From Cordylochernes scorpioides (taxonomy: Eukaryota > Arthropoda > Arachnida > Pseudoscorpiones > Chernetidae): a stretch of DNA of 64,000 nt. The notes beneath the pieces are model-generated. The model was not told the origin of the DNA and searched no databases. It worked only from the letters and a program-made list of their open reading frames with translations. The position numbers and the translations under genes are program-made. Numbering within the stretch: the first letter of the stretch is position 1; each line of letters begins with the position of its first letter. Shown here piece by piece: positions 43,495-55,300 of this stretch. The stretch lies in assembly GCA_030710605.1 (NCBI GenBank), contig CP092874.1, forward strand, positions 76,512,487-76,576,486, read 5' to 3'.

Positions 43495-43789
43495 TTTTAA
43501 TTAATATTATTATCCATAGTACACGTGGTAGAGACTATGATAATCATGGTTGGTAGAAGTTGACGACTGCTTTTACTGTAAGTGCACCACATGTCTACAC
43601 ATGTGAAAGGCAGTTCGACCTTTGCACTTACCAGCGTGCCAGAGCCCCTTTTGTTACTTACACTTGTTGGTGAAGTAAGACTTTTGCAAGAATCGGGGGT
43701 CATTGAAGCATTTTTTTAATAGAAAAAAGTGCCCAATGCGGGATTCGATCCCGGGTCGTAGCGGTTTAAACCACCCTTCCACCGATTCC
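43495..43789 (-). mobile_element. tRNA-derived SINE, second copy
   Basis: About 295 bp, same family as 16401-16713. The minus strand shows the B-box-like GGGATCGAATCCC region, the ACATGTGTAGACATGTGG block and 'accacgtgtac' near the tail. It lies within or just past the 3' LTR of copia element 2 copy B. The target duplication is unclear. Confidence 0.88.
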
Positions 43790-44011
43790 CAGGCAATTTA
43801 TTTTGATAAAAACTGTAAACAATAGGGCTATACACATTCCTTTCATCTGCACTGCCAGGGTTGCTGAAACACATTTATTTTAACACCCCCCCTCAAGTGT
43901 CATTTTCATAAATGCCAATTGCACAATTTTCATCCCATGTTGGAAAGTTTCATAAATTTGTTCTACTTGTCTTTACATAAGGGTTTCGTTAACATGTCTG
44001 CTATGTTTCTT

Positions 44012-44500
44012 CTATCCCTCAATGTAGTCTATTATATCTTTGGCCAATAAATCCTTTATGTAGTAAGTTCTAATATCAATGTGTTTACTTATTTTGGAGT
44101 TTTCAAAAGTTTCGGCTATGCAGATAGCACTCTTGTTGTCCACTAGCAAAGTTGTGTCCTCAAATGATGTAAAGTCCTTATTTATTTCCTTCAGATGAAC
44201 TAGGTCTTGTATAGAAGCAGAATCTGCTACATATTCTGCTTCTGCGGTCGAAAGAGAAACACATCCCTGTTTCTTAGAAAACCAAGACACTGAATTTGAT
44301 CCATGTAGTACTATGTTTCCACTTGTACTTTTTCTGTCAATCTTTATCTCTGGCCATTCAGAGTCTGAATATGAAATCAAATTGTTAGATGATACTGTAT
44401 ATATCAGTCCAATATCTTTGGTTGCCATTATATCCTCTTGATTTTGTTCAGCTTGAAAGTTTAGTTCCATAGGTGTATCCACTTTTTTGCATTCTGTCAT
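44012..44500 (-). pseudogene. pol: Copia element 2 RNase H (copy B)
   Basis: 162 codons: connection region MTECKKVDTPMEL, then RNase H with SYSDSEWPE, KSTSGNIVLH, SLSTAEAEYVA and LLVDNKSAICIA, ending HIDIRTYYIKDLL. The stretch between the connection and the first Asp is shortened by about 60 codons, so the domain is defective. The final IADMLTKPL tail is just out of frame downstream. Confidence 0.88.
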
Positions 44501-45182
44501 ATTGAACTTTTCTAAAATTTTGTTAATGAACTTTGTTTGTTTTGATCATTAACTTGCCACTTTCTCTTGATATTTCCATTCCCAAGAAATTGGTCACTTT
44601 TCCAAGATCTTTTGCATTAAATTATTGTTTGAATATTTCTATTACTTTATCAATATTGTCTTTTTTCCAGTTATCAGTAGATCATCTACATACAACACTA
44701 TCCATGAGTCATTTAGAGATCTTTTGAAGTTGTATTTAGTAGCTATTTCAATGAATTTATCGTTCCAAGATTTTGGTGATTCTCTTAATCTATTTAAGCT
44801 TTATTTAGTTTGAATATTTTTCCATTTTCTTGTTTCACTCCTTGTGGTGCTTTGATGTAAATGTCTGATTCAATATTTCCATTTAAAAATGCTGTTGTAT
44901 GTCCATTTGATTCACTTCCCAGTTTTTGTTCGTTGCATGAGAGAGTAACATTCTTATTGTCGACGTTCTAGCTACTGGAGCGTACATAATATCATATGAT
45001 TCTTCCATTTGGGATCCTTTTGCTACTAAGCGAGCCTTTTTGGTTCCATCCTCCTTGGTTCTAAAAATCCACTTTGTATCAATTGGTTTGAAATTTGATT
45101 TTTCTCCTAATTTTATTGAAGATCATGTTTTCAATTCTTCATGAGATCGAATTTCTTTATCAATAGCTTCCTTTCATTCTTT
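44501..45182 (-). pseudogene. pol: Copia element 2 reverse transcriptase fragments (copy B)
   Basis: Three frames hold KWIFRTKEDGTKKARLVAKG, the SPKSWNDKF region and the catalytic YVDDLLITG (YVDD codons at 44692-44681). Several frameshifts and stops break it. This domain is missing from copy A. Confidence 0.88.
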
Positions 45183-46325
45183 TTACCTAATTGCTTGATT
45201 GTAAGAAATTGGATCTTCACCATTTGTAAACAAGCAATATACTGAATATAGTTCATAATCTTCTTGATACTTTGGTGGTTTGATTATTCGACCCGATCTT
45301 GTAGTTACACTTTCTTCTTTGTCTGATTGTACCGATGTTTGTGGGGTTTTTTCTTCATCTTGAGATTCAGTTATTATTCCTTTAGGTTCTGTTTGGTCTA
45401 AGATGATTTCCTTATCAAATTTAGTTAATGTTTCATCAAATGTTACATCTGTTGAAATCATTTCTTTATCAGTTTCCGGATCCCAGATGCGATATCCGCT
45501 TCCACTGTATCCAACCATGATTGTTGATTTTGCTCAAGAATCTAGTTTTTTTGGTTTGGGTATAATAAGTCTCCAAGCTCTTGAGCCAAAAACCTTAAGT
45601 TTGGATAGGTCATTTCGCTTATACCATATGCTAGCCGGAGGTATTCCTTTGTTCGCACTTGTTGGACTTCTGTTTAATTCGTATGCTAAGCAGTAAATGG
45701 CTTCTCCCCAAAGATATTTTGGTAGATTTGTTTCTGCCAACTCTCTCTTTGTTCTCACTTTATCAATCAATGTTCGATTCATTCTTTCAGAAGTGCCATT
45801 TTGTTGTGGTGTGTAAGGTGAGGTATATTCTAATTGAATACCTTTTGTTCTGCAAAACTGCTTGAAGTTTCCAGATGAAAATTCCTTACTATTATCTATT
45901 CTAATTTTTCTTGTTTTCTTGTTATGTTGAGTTTTTATAAACTTGATAAAATCAATTATGTTTTGTTTAGCTTCACCTTTTGATTTGAGAAGTCGCACTA
46001 CTACAAAGTGTGAGTCGACATCTATTAGTACCTGAAAATATGTTTCTCCATCATATGTTGGTGGATCAATTGGTCCTGATAAGTCTGAATGTATCAGCTC
46101 TCCAATTTCCTTAGTTGTTTTCCAGGTTTTCTCAAATGATCTTCTTGTGCTTTTTCCTTTGATACAGGTTTCACATTTCTCTTGTGGACTTGATAGCCCT
46201 AATTTCTTTAAACTGTATCTATTCAGATGTCCCAATCTTCTGTGCCACAATGTGTCATCAGTTTTGACTGCATGAGCTATAACACTTTCAGGGTTACTGT
46301 CTATTTCTATTTTAAGTGAGTACAA
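45183..46325 (-). pseudogene. pol: Copia element 2 integrase (copy B)
   Basis: 263 codons (46325-45534) plus 111 codons (45518-45183) in the same phase, separated by one TGA at 45533-45531 (AGA in copy A). HRRLGH, CETC and the D, D and E of the catalytic triad (LIHSDLSG, IRIDNSKEF, NGTSERMN) are present. Confidence 0.92.
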
Positions 46326-46372
46326 GTTTCTATAATTATTACACTTAAATTCATGGTTTCTTGTAATTATTT

Positions 46373-47404
46373 TTACTTCAGATTGTTAAATATCACTTGG
46401 TGGCACTGTTGTATAATTTTTCCTACTGACAACAAGTTCTGTTTAATGCCATCAACTATTAGTCCATGGATTGCTATTGGGATATTATTGATCTTTACAT
46501 TTAAAGTTCCACTTTTATTAGCTGACATCTTTTCGCCATTAGCAATATGAATTTCAACCTTATGTTCTAAAATCTTCACATCTGTCATATATTTTTCTAA
46601 TTCACTTTTGATCAGGTTCTGTGTTGCTCCTGAGTCTAAAATAATATTATCATTTTCATTGCAATCTATAGCATTCATTGCTACAAATGATAGTTTGTGA
46701 TCCATCTGATAGGCTTTTTGTCTAGGTTGACTCTCTCTTTGTCTTTCATTTCTTTCTTTTTGTGTTTGATTCTTTTCTCTTTTGAAAAATTTCTTTTTAC
46801 TTCTACATTCTGTAGCCTGGTGACCTTTCTTGCCACAATTATAGCATGTAAATGTGAATGATCCAAAGGTCATTTCTTCATTCCTAGGTTCCCCTTGTTT
46901 ATTTTTCTTTTTGAGTTCTTCATCCAGCAATCTTGCATTGTTTTTTGTGTTTATTGTTTCTTATTGCTGTGATCACATTTTCATACTCTTCATTCAATGA
47001 CAATAACAGATGACATATTTTGTCAGATTCATCCTTTTTGGAACCTATATTATCCAATTTACGAATTATAGTATCAAATTTAAGAAAATGGTGCTCTAAT
47101 TTTTCATTATGTTTGCTTTTTAAAGTCAACAACTTTCTTTTTAGTGTTAGTTTTGTACACGCTTTTTCTTTCAAATATATTTTCGAGCGCTTTCATCATT
47201 TCTTTAGCTGTTTTTGCATCTTTAATTATGTCTAGATGTTTATCAGTTAAACATTGAACAAGCGTAAATTTTGCCTTTGCATCCTTAATATTGCAAATAA
47301 CTCGCGTTCTTTTTCATCGACAAAATCATTAATTTCGTTTTCTAATGTTAGATGTATTTGTTTTTCTTCTAACAATAGTTTAACTCTAAATTTTCAGCTG
47401 TTGA
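46373..47404 (-). pseudogene. gag-pol: Copia element 2 gag-protease (copy B), cut by gap
   Basis: The frame of 185 codons (46930-46373) carries CYNCGKKGHQATEC and, uninterrupted, LDSGATQNLI and HIANGEKMSA. Both insertion targets of copy A are therefore intact here. Upstream gag (47174-46920) is in another frame. A TGA replaces the conserved Trp codon next to the gap. Confidence 0.9.
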
Positions 47405-47504
47405 NNNNNNNNNNNNNNNNNNNNNNNNNNNNNNNNNNNNNNNNNNNNNNNNNNNNNNNNNNNNNNNNNNNNNNNNNNNNNNNNNNNNNNNNNNNNNNNN
47501 NNNN
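47405..47504. other. Assembly gap 2 (100 N)
   Basis: Exactly 100 N. Confidence 0.99.
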
Positions 47505-47757
47505 AATGTACAATTTGGATTATAGATTATAAACACGAGGTAAAAAGACCAAATTCAAATAAATAAATAGTGTGTGACGTTTCGGTAACAGCGTTGTTAC
47601 CATCTTTACCGAAACGTCACACACTATTTACTTGGATTTGGCCTTATTACCTTGTGTTTATAACCTATTGAAGATGGTAACAACGCTGTTACCGAAACGT
47701 CACACTTATTTATTTATTTGTATTTGGTCTTATTACCTTGTGTTTTATTTCTACAGA
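47505..47757 (+). repeat. 87-bp tandem repeat, short allele
   Basis: Matches 29545 onwards: one inverted unit, then about two direct units, against six direct units in the first contig. Confidence 0.9.
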
Positions 47758-47879
47758 CCTTACTGCAATGATAAAAATGATTAGATGAGAGTGTTTGACT
47801 CATCAGTTGTGAACCCTGTCAGTGGTTTCGGGGTTTCGATATAATAGATGTATTTTAAATAGTGTATTTAAATATAAAC

Positions 47880-48050
47880 AGTTAAACCTGTCTATAGCAA
47901 CCCTCTAAATAGCGCCTTCTTCTCTATAGCGCCCGATTTTAAATACGTAGTACGATTCGATTTACATTAAAAGTGACCTGTCTTTAGTACCCCCTCTCTA
48001 TAGCACCCTATTTTGGCGAGTCCCAAAAGAGGGCGCTATAAACAGGTTTT
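47880..48050. mobile_element. TA-type MITE, copy 4 (degenerate)
   Basis: Counterpart of 30357-30523, with the same lost right tip. Confidence 0.75.
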
Positions 48051-48075
48051 AAAAGAATCATACGCGTCTATAATA

Positions 48076-48624
48076 CATGGAAGCAATTGCCGCCTCTCCC
48101 GTCAAAATAAACGTCAGAATCTGACGCCATCTATTGACCGTCGCCGCAACTAGCGGCATCGGGTCGGTGACAAAGCCACAACACCAACTTTGGCAAACTG
48201 ATAAGCGTCCACCTAGAGACCATGGTTTCGGGCTAATGGCCCTCGTCAGTCTAGGGCGGATTTTATTCCATGAGATCCACACGGGATCTAATGGAATCCA
48301 CACAATCTACCAAAGAGGTGTTTTGCTGGCAATGTGGCTGGGCCAAATCTATTGGCAAAACATAGATGGAAAATTTGCCGGGAGGAAATTAATCCATGGA
48401 AGCAATGGTCGCCTCTCCCGGGCCATTAGCCCGAAACCATGGTCTCTAGGTGGACGCTTATCAGTTTTCCAAAGTTGGTTATGTGACTTTGTCACCGACC
48501 CGATGCCGCTAGTTGCGGCGACGGTCAATAGATGGCGTCAGATTCTGACGTTTATTTTGACGGGAGAGGCGACCATTGCTTCCATGGATTAATTTCCTCC
48601 CGGCAAATTTTCCATCTATGTTTT
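48076..48624. mobile_element. Fold-back element, family B, with hammerhead
   Basis: A 549-bp insertion flanked by a 12-bp duplication GCGTCTATAATA (48064-48075, 48625-48636). The first contig has the uninterrupted site near 30540. The left arm (CATGGAAGCAATTGCCGCCT...) and right part are inverted copies over about 180 bp. The right part (48358-48624) is itself a palindrome with arms starting AAAACATAGATGG. The layout is a partial unit facing a full palindrome. No protein frame of note. Confidence 0.93.
48205..48265 (-). ncRNA. Hammerhead ribozyme, family B
   Basis: On the minus strand: UCC, GC, CCUAGA, CUGACGA (48249-48243), stem II GGGC-CAUUA-GCCC, GAAA (48229-48226), stem III ACC-AU-GGU, C17 at 48218, then UCUAGG which pairs perfectly with CCUAGA, and GGA which pairs with UCC. 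Every invariant core position is present. Predicted cleavage lies between 48218 and 48217. The right-arm inverse at about 48420-48455 lacks the CUGACGA box. Cleavage itself is inferred. Confidence 0.85.
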
Positions 48625-49078
48625 GCGTCTATAATAGTTTCGAATATTAATAATAAAAAACACATTACAAAACCAGTACTTATCCTTTATTTCAAGGTTG
48701 ATAGGTTCGGACCGGGGTTACACAGGTATGCGAAGAGATCACCAGACAAGCATACAGACAACACTTTAAGTGTTTACACACAACACACTCCGAAATAACT
48801 TCCACATTAACTATGAACCCCTTTTATGTACAAACATGGTCACAATTTTCCAGTGAGAGAACAGTTCGCTAATTAAAAACAAACGATTTTCCCAGTAACT
48901 CAAAGGCTTTAAAATTTTATGTTTTATCAATGGAAATTGAGAATTCCTATTGTAATCAAAAAGAGAGAGAAAATATTTGATATATATTTTTATAAAAATA
49001 TACTAATTTTTATTCATGATTAAATTGTGAAACACTTTTAAAATTACAGAATATTTCCTCACATTGAGTTTTTTTTTA

Positions 49079-50555
49079 CACTGGTCCGCAAAATTAAAGG
49101 AACAACATATTTTTTTCATTTATCTCAAATTTTATTGAACATTTATTAATGAAATTTTATACACAAATTTATAATTCCATTATTGATTAGAATACCCGAA
49201 ATCAAAGAATTCTAACACGTATTTTATGCAAATTAGCCGGTCAAGCAAGGATCTTCTTGCAGTCAGTGCATAAATATCTTGGATATTGTTGTTAATATGG
49301 GGTGTGATCGCCTTTAACTGATACACAGGCTCTACATCGGTGACCCATACTAAGAATTAGGGAGTTTATCAGCTCCTGTTGAATCAACGCCCACTCTTGT
49401 GTTAAGGCTGTTTCTAGCTCATGAGTGTTTCTAGGAGGGGGTTGGGGGGAGGGATGAGATCCGCCGTCCTAGGTTGTCCCATACATGCTCAATGGGATTT
49501 AGGTCTGGGGATCGAGATCGCCAATTCATCCGAGCAATTGCATGGTTTTGGAGAAAAGTGTCGACCACACCAGCCCTATGTGGACGGGCATTATCATCCA
49601 TTAGAAGAAAGTTTTTTCCCATTTCCAATGCTTGAGGCATCACATATGTTGCAAAGATCTCGTACCGATACCTCTGTCCAGTCAGGGTTCCTCGCCGAAA
49701 AATATGGAGTGCTGTGCGACCGCCCAAGAAGATTCCAGCCCAGACCATAAAACCTTGGCTTCTGTAGGGATCCCTTTCAACCATATTCCGGGGATTATTT
49801 CTGGTTCCTACCTCTCTCCAGACAAAGACACGACGAGAATCGAGGTTAGAGAGAATCTGGACTCATCAGTGAACATTACACGCCTCCATTCATATGGATT
49901 CCAGGCGACATGTTGTCTGCACCAAAGTTTCCTTGCTTTCTTTTGAGGTGGTGTCAATGACACACAAATTATGGTTCGTCGAGCATAGAGGCCCTTCTTG
50001 TGAAGCCTTCTGCGTATTGTATCAGTTGATACTAAGACTCCTGTAGCTGCATTGAGGTCACTTCGTAGTTGCGATGCTGTCATTCTTCTATTGCGACGCA
50101 CAAGGAGACTCAAATAACTGTCTTGATTTAACGTTGTGACCCTTGGCCGTCCTTGTCCGGGTTTTCTGGCAACATTAGCTGTCGTTTGAAATTTTTTCCA
50201 GAGCCTTCTGCCTCTGATTGGCCTGCTTCCATCCTTCCAATAGCTTGCCATTTTTTTTCTTGTGATAAATGTTGCCTATAAGCCATGAAAACTTTAAAAA
50301 ACAAAAATGTTCAATAAAAATCTAGTGGAGCGTAAAATTAGGACGCTTTGAGAAAGACTCAGGCACGTGCTGGAGGCGGAGTCAACGTAGACGGTGGTAT
50401 TTTGCATATTGGGAACAACTTTATTCGTTTTTCTGTCTTACATACTCTCTTAATTCATGGACGATTTTGAATATACCAAAACTTGATATATATCCCTTAA
50501 TATAACTTTTCCTTTTCCTAAACATCTGTTGTTCCTTTAATTTTGCGAACCAGTG
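49079..50555 (-). mobile_element. Tc1-like element 3, decayed copy
   Basis: Same tips (CACTGGTCCGCAAAATTAAA) and TA flanks as 32638-34152. Internal indels shorten it to 1,477 bp. Confidence 0.93.
49292..50286 (-). pseudogene. Tc1-like transposase, decayed copy of element 3
   Basis: Fragments 50251-49808 and 49784-49431 share the residues of the intact protein at 33883-32852. A deletion removes part of the first HTH (the EVARWLGVTRN region is lost near 50205), a frameshift lies near 49800, and a G-rich expansion near 49437 breaks the C-terminal part. The catalytic boxes FTDESRF, LMDDNARPH and LNPIEHVWD are still legible. Confidence 0.92.
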
Positions 50556-50613
50556 TATTTTAAATGGCTAGCTTTCAAGCTGCGCGTGTTTGCATTTGTA
50601 AATATTTCTTGTA

Positions 50614-51778
50614 AGCTACGTAGTCTCCACTACAAATATGCGAAAGCAATAATAAGAGGTGGTCCATGCACACCGACAATACCAGCTATTTCATTGACGG
50701 GTTGTCCCCCACTCGATATCTCTATAAAGGCTCACATAGAATATTTAAAAACTTTGAAAACGGGCCACTACGAATCACGCCCAAGTCCTTCCTTTTTACC
50801 CTATCCTCCATTACGGAAGTTAATCTATTTTACCAAATCACTACAACTAAATGTCACCACCATTTACACAGACGGATCCCAATCATCAGAAGGAGTTGGG
50901 GCTGGAGTCATCCTACCACCTCCTCTACAAACCATACAACTTAAACTCCACCAGGAGTGCATCAGTGTTCCAAGCTGAACTGCTTGCCATTCTTTACGCA
51001 ACAAAAATCACCATGAATTTCCCGAAAGAGCACTTTATCATTGCCTCAGACTGCCAATCAGCTCTATCAGCCATATGTAGGTCTTGGCCCCCAAGAACAC
51101 AACTAATTGCGGAAATAATCTACAACCTGCATTTTTCACCAAATGTGCAACTCTGCTGGATCAAAGGCCACAACGGTATTCCAGGAAATGAACTGGCGGA
51201 TCAGGCGGCAAAGGCTGCAGCACATTCTAATCTGCCACTATCCTTTACCACCCTCCCAAAGAGCGTCGCGCGCGGTAAAAAAGAACAGATAGCCCTCAAA
51301 ATGTGGACAGACCTCTACATCCAAGATTACTCCACCAGAAATCTACGAAGATTTGCTGCTACCCCGAAACTACTCCTCCAAATGCTTCGAAACATCAAGC
51401 ATGGATCTACCTCCACAACAATCTTGACCGGCCATGGTTACATTCAGGCAGACCTTGCAACGGTATCGAAAGAAGACCCAATTTGCCCCCACTGCCAAGA
51501 TGAAGACCAAACCGTAGACCACCTCCTCTTCACTTGTCCAACCTTCCAATACCAAAGATTCCAGACAGCCACTCTCCTAGGTATCACCAACATATGTCCA
51601 GCATCCCTAGAAAATCTCCCAAGAAAGAAATCTGCCTGGCGACACCTCATTAATTGGACTTCCACTGACATTGTATATAAATCCAAGAAGACTTAGTTCA
51701 GAAGGACATCCCGGGTAGTTGGCGACTTCTGTACGCTCCAGGAACCTGGGTTACTTAAATAAATAAAAATAATAATAA
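50614..51778 (+). mobile_element. 5'-truncated LINE fragment
   Basis: An insertion absent from the first contig, whose uninterrupted sequence lies near 34210. It contains the 3' end of a LINE ORF2 with RNase H and ends in an A-rich (TAA)n tail at about 51758-51778, the hallmark of target-primed reverse transcription. I could not define a target duplication. Confidence 0.9.
50851..51696 (+). pseudogene. LINE ORF2 C-terminal part: RNase H and zinc motif
   Basis: RNase H catalytic positions are visible: D in IYTDGSQSS (just upstream, in the frame ending 50978), E in FQAELLAILYA, D in IIASDCQSALSA, and D in GNELADQAAKAA. The W-I-K-G-H-N-G-I-P-G box is typical of Jockey/I/R1-type LINEs. A Cys-His motif CPHCQDEDQTVDHLLFTC follows near the end. 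One frameshift near 50975 splits the RNase H. The rest of reverse transcriptase and the endonuclease are missing. Confidence 0.9.
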
Positions 51779-52364
51779 TATAGTCGATATTTTTAAGTCC
51801 GTTGAAAAGCGATTATCGCTTGAAAGTTAGCAATTTAAAATAAAAAGAAGCTCTTTGTGAGGAAATATTTTGTTATTTTAATACAATTTTTTGTTTGTAA
51901 GTAAAAAGAAACACACAACAAAAAGATAGGAATATAAACATTTATTTAAAAAGTTGATTATAAATTAATATCTTGCAACGATTTTTCACATTTTGATTGA
52001 AGTAAATTTTCGTTTGGTTTATATTTTTCTGAAAACCTGTAACATATAGAATAAACATATCAGCCCTTTCCTTTTATGTTATGTGATTTTTATTCTTTTA
52101 AATATACCTAAAGAAGGCAACATAGACAGAATCATAAATACATTTTTTCATTTTTAAGTTGAAAATTTATTTTGCTATGATTCTGCGCTCCATTGAAGAA
52201 AATATCGAGAAGAACGAAAATTGATTTTATGATCGTAATTAGAAATTTTAAAATTATAATAAACATTCTTATTGATATTGAATAAAAATAGGATTATCAA
52301 CAATCATAACATGATGAAAATAACCGTGAAAAACGTGGTCAGGAAAAAAAAATGCTGACAAGAT

Positions 52365-55300
52365 CCTCCCTGAAAAATTGTGCCACAAATAGATTCAGGC
52401 TCCCCTCTCTCTCCTTTTAAATTTTGTCTGGAAGTACGATTAATGCAAGTATACATAGAATTGTCTCTATAATACTTGTGTTAGACAGTACAACTACTAC
52501 ATTAGGGAGGATATAGATAGGAATATAGCATGGAACCCTTTGATACTTGTTTGGCGGTATGATTACTGCAAGTAAAGATAGAATTATCTCTATAATACAT
52601 GTGTTAGACAGTACAACTACTACATTAGGGAGGAGATATAGATAGAACTTAGCATGGAACCTCTGTGATACTTACTTGGCGGTATGATTACTGCAAGTAT
52701 ACATAGAATTGTCTCTATAATACTTGTGTTAGACAGTAAAACTTCTACATTAGGGAGGGATATATAGGACCTTAGCATGGAACCCCTGTGATACTTACTT
52801 GGCGGAATGTTTACTGCAAGGGTATAAAGAAGGGTATATAGAATAGTCTCTGTATTTCTTGTGTTAGACAGTACAACTACTACATTAGAGGGGATATAGA
52901 TATAAACTTAGCATGGCACCCCTGTGACACTTGTTTGGTGGTATGATTATTGCGAGAATATAAAGAAGGACACAGAATTGTCTCTGTAGATAGGAATTTA
53001 GCATGAAACCCCTGTGATACTTACTTGGCGGTATGAATACTGCAAGTATATATAGAATTGTCTCTGTAATACCTGTGTTAGACAGTACAATTTCTAAATT
53101 ATGGAGGATATAGATAGGAATATAACATTGCACCCCTGTGATACTTGTTTGGTGTATGATAATTACGAAGATATAAAAAGGGACACATAGAATTGTTTCT
53201 GTAATACTTGTGTTAGATAGTACAACTACTACATTAGGGAGGATATAGATAGGAACTTATCATGGCACCCCTGTGACACTTGTTTGGTGGTATGATAATT
53301 GCGGGAATATAAAGAAGGACACATAGAATTGTCTCTGTAATACTTGTGTTAGACAGTAAAATACTACATTAGGGAGGATATAGATAGGAACATAGCCTGT
53401 CACCCTTGTGATACTTGTTTGGTGGTATGATTACTGCAAGTATACATAGAATTGTCTCGATAATACCTGAGTTAAACAGTACAATTACTACATTAGGAAA
53501 GATATAGATAGGAACTTATCATGGAACCTATGTGATACTTACTTGGCAATATAAATACTGTAAAATTATAAAGAAGGATACATAGAATTGTCTCCGTAAT
53601 ACTTATGTTAGAAAGTACAACTACTACATAGTGAGGATATAGATAGAAACTTAGCATGGCACCCTGTGATACTTGTTTGGTGGTGTAATTATTGCGAGGA
53701 TATAAAGAAGGACACATAGAATTGTCTAAGTAATACTTGTGTTAGATAGTACAACTACTACATTAGGAAGGATATAGATAGGAACTTAGCATAGCACCCC
53801 TGTGATACATGTTTGGTAATATGATTATTGCGAGGATATAAAAAGAGACACATAGAATTGTCTATGTAATACTTGTGTTAGGAGTATAACCACTAGATTA
53901 AAGAGGATATAGATAGTACCTTAGCATGGAACCCCTGTGATACTTACTTGAGGGTATGAATATTGCAGGTTTACATAGAATCGTCTCAATAATACTTGTT
54001 TTAGAGAGTACAACTACTACATTAGGGAAGATATAGATAGGAACTTAGCATGTCATCCTTGTGATACTTACTTCGCGGAATGATTACTGCGAGGATATTG
54101 AGAAGGACACATAGAATTGTCTCTGTAATACTTGTGTTAGAAAATACAACTACTACTTTAGAGAGATTATAGATAGGAACATAGCATGTCACCCATGTGA
54201 TACTTGTTTGGCGGTACGATTACTGCAAGGATGTAAAGAAGGACACATAGAATTGCCTCGGAAATACTTGTGTTAGACAGTACAACTACGACATTAGGGA
54301 GGATATAGATAGGAACTTAGCATGGCACCCCTGTAATACTACTTGGCGGTATGAATACGGCAGGTATACATAGAATTGTCTCTATAATACCTGTTTTAGA
54401 CAGTACAGTTACTACATTGAGGAAGATATAGATAGGAACATAGCATGGCACCCCTTTAATACATGTTTGGTGGTATGAAATTTGCGAGGATATTAAGAAG
54501 TACACATCGAATTGTCTCTGTGATACTTGTGTTAGACAGTACATCCACTACAATAAAGAGGATAAAGATAGGAACTTAGCATGGAACCCCTGTGATACTT
54601 ACTTGGCGGTATGATTTTTGCGGGGATATAAGAAGGACACATAGAATTGTCTTTATAAAACTTGTGTCAGACACTACAACTACTACATTAGGGAGGATAT
54701 AAATAGGAACATAACATGGCACCCTTGTGACACATGTTTGGTGGAATGTTTATTACGAGGATATAAAAAGCGACAAATAGAATTGTTTATGTAATACTTG
54801 TGTTAGACAGTACAACCACTACATTAAAGAGGATAAAGATAGGAACTTAGCATGTACCATGTGATTCTTACTTGGCAGAATGGTTAATGCAAGAATATAA
54901 AGAGGAAAACATAGTATTTTCTCTGTATTACTTGTGTAAGACAGTACAACTACTACTTTAGGGAGGATGTAGATAGGAACTTAACATGGAATCCCTGCGA
55001 TTCTTACTAGGCGGTATGATTACTGCAAGTATACATAGAATTGTCTCTGTGATACTTGTGTTAGACAGTACAACTACTACATTAGGGAGGATATATATAT
55101 ATAGGAACTTAGCTTAGAACTCCTGTGATACTCTCTTGGCGGAATGATTACTGCGAGGATATAAAGAAGAACACATAGAATTGTCTCTGCAATGCTTTTG
55201 TTAGACAGTACAAACACTATATTATAGAGAATATAGATAGGAACTTAGCATGGAAACCCTGTGATACTTGTTTGGTGGTATGATTACTGCAAGTATACAT

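Larger units (their letters stand above)
43790..47404 (-). mobile_element. Ty1/copia element 2, copy B
   Basis: Reversed copy of 14396-18180 extending further: it retains reverse transcriptase fragments, RNase H, polypurine tract (GAGGGGGGG, 43886-43894) and the first 96 bases of the 3' LTR (to 43885). The 5' end is cut by the second N-gap inside gag. It lacks the hAT and first SINE insertions. Confidence 0.93.
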
